A DNA stretch of 64,000 nucleotides from assembly GCA_963966185.1 (NCBI GenBank), contig CAWZYM010000045.1, positions 549,001 to 613,000 of the forward strand, given 5' to 3'. The position numbers were made by a program, and so were the translations under genes. The stretch is from Rhabditoides inermis (taxonomy: Eukaryota; Nematoda; Chromadorea; Rhabditida; Rhabditidae). Under the pieces are notes generated by a model that saw nothing but the letters and a program-made list of their open reading frames with translations, had not been told where the DNA came from and searched no databases. Shown piece by piece: positions 61,431 through 64,000 of the stretch; within the stretch, counting starts at the first letter, position 1, and each line of letters opens with the position of its first letter.

Positions 61431-61997
61431 GTTCATGTTCTAAATCTAGAAACGGCGATGAGATGCTGGAGCGACAGCCGGCACAAAAGAGAACGACACG
61501 CCAGGTAATCGCATAATTACCGCACTAATCATGCGCCGAAAAGCGCGCAGCCGCTTTCTCCACAGATAATCCAAATCTCGAGAGATAATCAAGAGACGCC
61601 CGAGGGCTGACGGACCCTCTGCGGGGAGAAGAGGTGAATGTGGGGGAATAGTAAGATGAGCGGTGGTGGGAGAGAGAGAGAAAGGGGGCGGGGCGAGGCG
61701 GGCGGCGGGCCTATCAGCGACCGAGACGCGCCCCTCAAGACAACACAACTGACTACGGTAGAGCACTTGGCAAAAAGCGGAGAATGCGGGTGTGAATCTG
61801 AACGGGGTAATCTCAACTTGGGTGGGCAAGACATCATTACAGAACTTCAGTCAGCTCTCAAGAAACGCGTTAGGGAAATTAGCGAGTAATTGGGTGGAGA
61901 GATAGAGAGAGAGAAAGAGGAGTTATGACGAAGAGATACGGAAATGAAAAAGACACGAGTGCGGCGGGTATTGAAAACCGCGGCAGTGTGACGACGC

Positions 61998-61998
61998 T

Positions 61999-62038
<40 letters not shown>
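61998..62038. repeat. (GA)n microsatellite
   Basis: GA run upstream of the Prospero-type gene. Confidence 0.95.
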
Positions 62039-62041
<3 letters not shown>

Positions 62042-62161
62042 GATCGGGCGGTTGCGATTCAACTGGTAGGAAAGAGAGGTCTGCACAAGTCACGATTTGG
62101 AAGAAGTGAACACCCCTGAGGGCCTCGTGTCTCCTCTCCACGCTCTGTTTCTCTCCCTCCG

Positions 62162-62165
<4 letters not shown>

Positions 62166-62206
<41 letters not shown>

Positions 62207-62310
62207 ACTTCACTCTACGCATCGCGCGTTTTTTGACTGACAACCGGGCAATAATCGAGCCCCTCCCAACGCATATCCAGTCTCTCTCTCTCTCTCTCTC
62301 TCTCCCTCTC
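62166..62310. repeat. Two (CT)n microsatellites
   Basis: CT runs at about 62166-62202 and 62281-62320 separated by unique sequence. Another GA run lies at about 62495-62520 and a CTCTCCCT array at about 62678-62768. Confidence 0.9.
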
Positions 62311-64000
62311 TCTCCCTCTCTCGCTTCTCCAAAGTGGAGGATATACCATGTATGAACATGTAATTCGTATGCAAATCACAGCACCGGAATGAATGACCCG
62401 ACAGTGGCGGCTGCCTCTTTCTTTTTTGAGAGAGCGGTGGCCTATACAGGTGGGTCAATTATGTCCGAACAAAGCGGGAGCAGCAGCAACCGCGAGAGAG
62501 AGAGAGAGAGAGAGAGAGAGATTCGGATGGCATATCCCAGATTCGCCTCCAATCCCAGAGTATCAAGTGTTGTGTTTACACGGGTGGCAGGTGAGAAGAG
62601 CGCAGAGCATGCTTTTGTTTATATCGAGGAGTCGACTGCGCCACAGGTGCCCCTCGCATCTCCTGTTACGCCAATCTCTCCCTCTCTCCCTCTCTCCCTC
62701 TCTCCCTCTCTCTCCCTCTCTCCTTCTCTCCCTATCTCTCTGTCTCCCTCTCTCCCTATCTCTCTCTGTCTTCCAAATAAACGGGGGGATTGTGTATACA
62801 CTGCGTGAGGACACCCGCCTCCATCAATCTCAATTCGGGGCACTGGGCAGGTGACAAATCGCCAGAAAAACTCGGGTTTGAAACACACACAACCAGGTGT
62901 GAGTGACAATTACACGCGATGTGTCCTCATAGGGGATGGGCGGAAATGAGGTGAAGACAGGTGGCACAAGCACATCCTAATCTCCCCCTCTCTTCTATGG
63001 ATATAAAGGAGAGCCGCCGCTATCACAAGGAAATAAACGGGAGGGGTAATGGGGAACGGCTTGCACCGGTTACCAAGGAACCAACCTCGAGTAGATGACT
63101 CGCGGGTCAGACAACGTCCGGATGAAGTGCGCACAGAACGGAGAAGACGTCGAGTCAGAAGACGTCAACCGTCACGGCTGGCGTGTATGTGAGAAGTGAT
63201 AGTGGTTGGATTGGATTGTGTTTCTTGGCGCGTGCAGCACTTGAATGGAGCCACTTTGCGGCCTTGGCAAGATTGCACCCGGACGAAAGAGATTCCAAGG
63301 GAGGGACGCAGATGCAGACGCGCGCATTTATGCCTCCATTTCACCCCCACACTTCTAGAGAAGTAATCAGAGAAAGGCCGTATAACATCCCATCTCCCAT
63401 CTCAATGAAGACTGTCAGTCTTGTGTTGCCAGTGAGGGAGAGAGAGGGAGAGGGGTTGAGAGACAGATCGGATGGACTCAATTCGCGCGCATCGAATGAT
63501 GATCGAGCGAGTATGGTGTTGAATTATTCAGACTGAGTGTGTGACCTCGTCCGGGGTAATTGAGTGCCACATCACAACCCAGATCAGATTGATCCTCATA
63601 TCCTCTCCCTCCCCCCCTCTCTTTTATCTTTCCCTCAAAGGGACCTGCACAGAAAGAAGATGAGAGGATGAGAGGAGAAACGAATGTTGCCATCAAATGA
63701 AGATAATGGTGTGTGCATCTGTGGAATAGCTGCGAGCATAATTGTGTTGACTCGCCTCATCGCCTCAAGGCATCCCCGGATGCCCCCGGGCAATCGGCCG
63801 GTAATCGGGGGTGAGTGAGAGGAAGGCAGGGCCAGTTCTCTTCCCTCCGCACCCAGTAATCGTCGCTTCCGGTCCCCCTCCCCAACACTCAGATCACCCT
63901 ATTAGCAGCTATCACGGGTATACGGTATACGACTCTCTTTTGAGTTGCCTCACCACCCTATGCCTACACGAAATGTGGACCGGTTCTCGATTGTTCGAAT

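Overview
This window is animal nuclear DNA: multi-exon genes with short GT-AG introns (often 41-70 nt), AATAAA-type poly(A) signals, many dinucleotide microsatellites and several short non-autonomous transposons. Gene content points to a nematode. The LIS1 linker, the compact BRCA1 homologue, the short introns, the tight RPS29-TRAPPC11 spacing and the splice-acceptor-like sequences abutting several start codons all fit. The phylum is an inference; no species call is possible from the sequence alone. Exon chains below were joined by hand from reading frame, splice phase and family resemblance. Each chain keeps frame from start to stop.

Layout. 1-2.6 kb: no gene seen; tRNA-like fragments and a fold-back element. 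2.6-5.05 kb (-): a four-pass membrane protein. 7.2-9.1 kb (-): an F-box-like protein, head to head with RPS29 (9.5-10.0 kb, +). 10.2-21.7 kb (+): TRAPPC11, starting 162 bp after RPS29 in operon-like arrangement, with transposons in its introns. 22.0-25.9 kb (+): a secreted TGF-beta/activin-type ligand. 26.5-34.0 kb (-): a RING plus tandem BRCT protein, i.e. BRCA1. 35.4-40.4 kb (+): acetyl-CoA synthetase. 41.3-47.9 kb (+): a PHD-JmjC histone demethylase of the KDM7/PHF8 type. 48.8-51.1 kb (-): a stand-alone copy of the N-terminal module of the animal PEP-synthase-like family. 51.8-55.3 kb (-): LIS1/PAFAH1B1. 56.5-59.8 kb (-): a Prospero/PROX homeobox factor, followed by about 4.2 kb of microsatellite-rich upstream DNA to the window edge.

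How the genes relate. They do not form one pathway; this is a gene-dense piece of ordinary chromosome. Acetyl-CoA synthetase (acetyl-CoA supply) and the JmjC demethylase (histone marks) are neighbours in the same orientation, but nothing in the sequence shows they are co-regulated.

Most unusual features. (1) GAG 3' splice sites are frequent (12 of about 132 introns called). (2) The demethylase has an oddly long insert inside its PHD zinc finger, an ambiguous splice inside its JmjC core and an intron that is almost pure pyrimidine. (3) A roughly 280-415 bp repeat occurs three times, always inside introns. (4) Several inverted-repeat elements are present, one with a near-perfect GC-rich hairpin. 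I did not find a convincing wholly new biological system.
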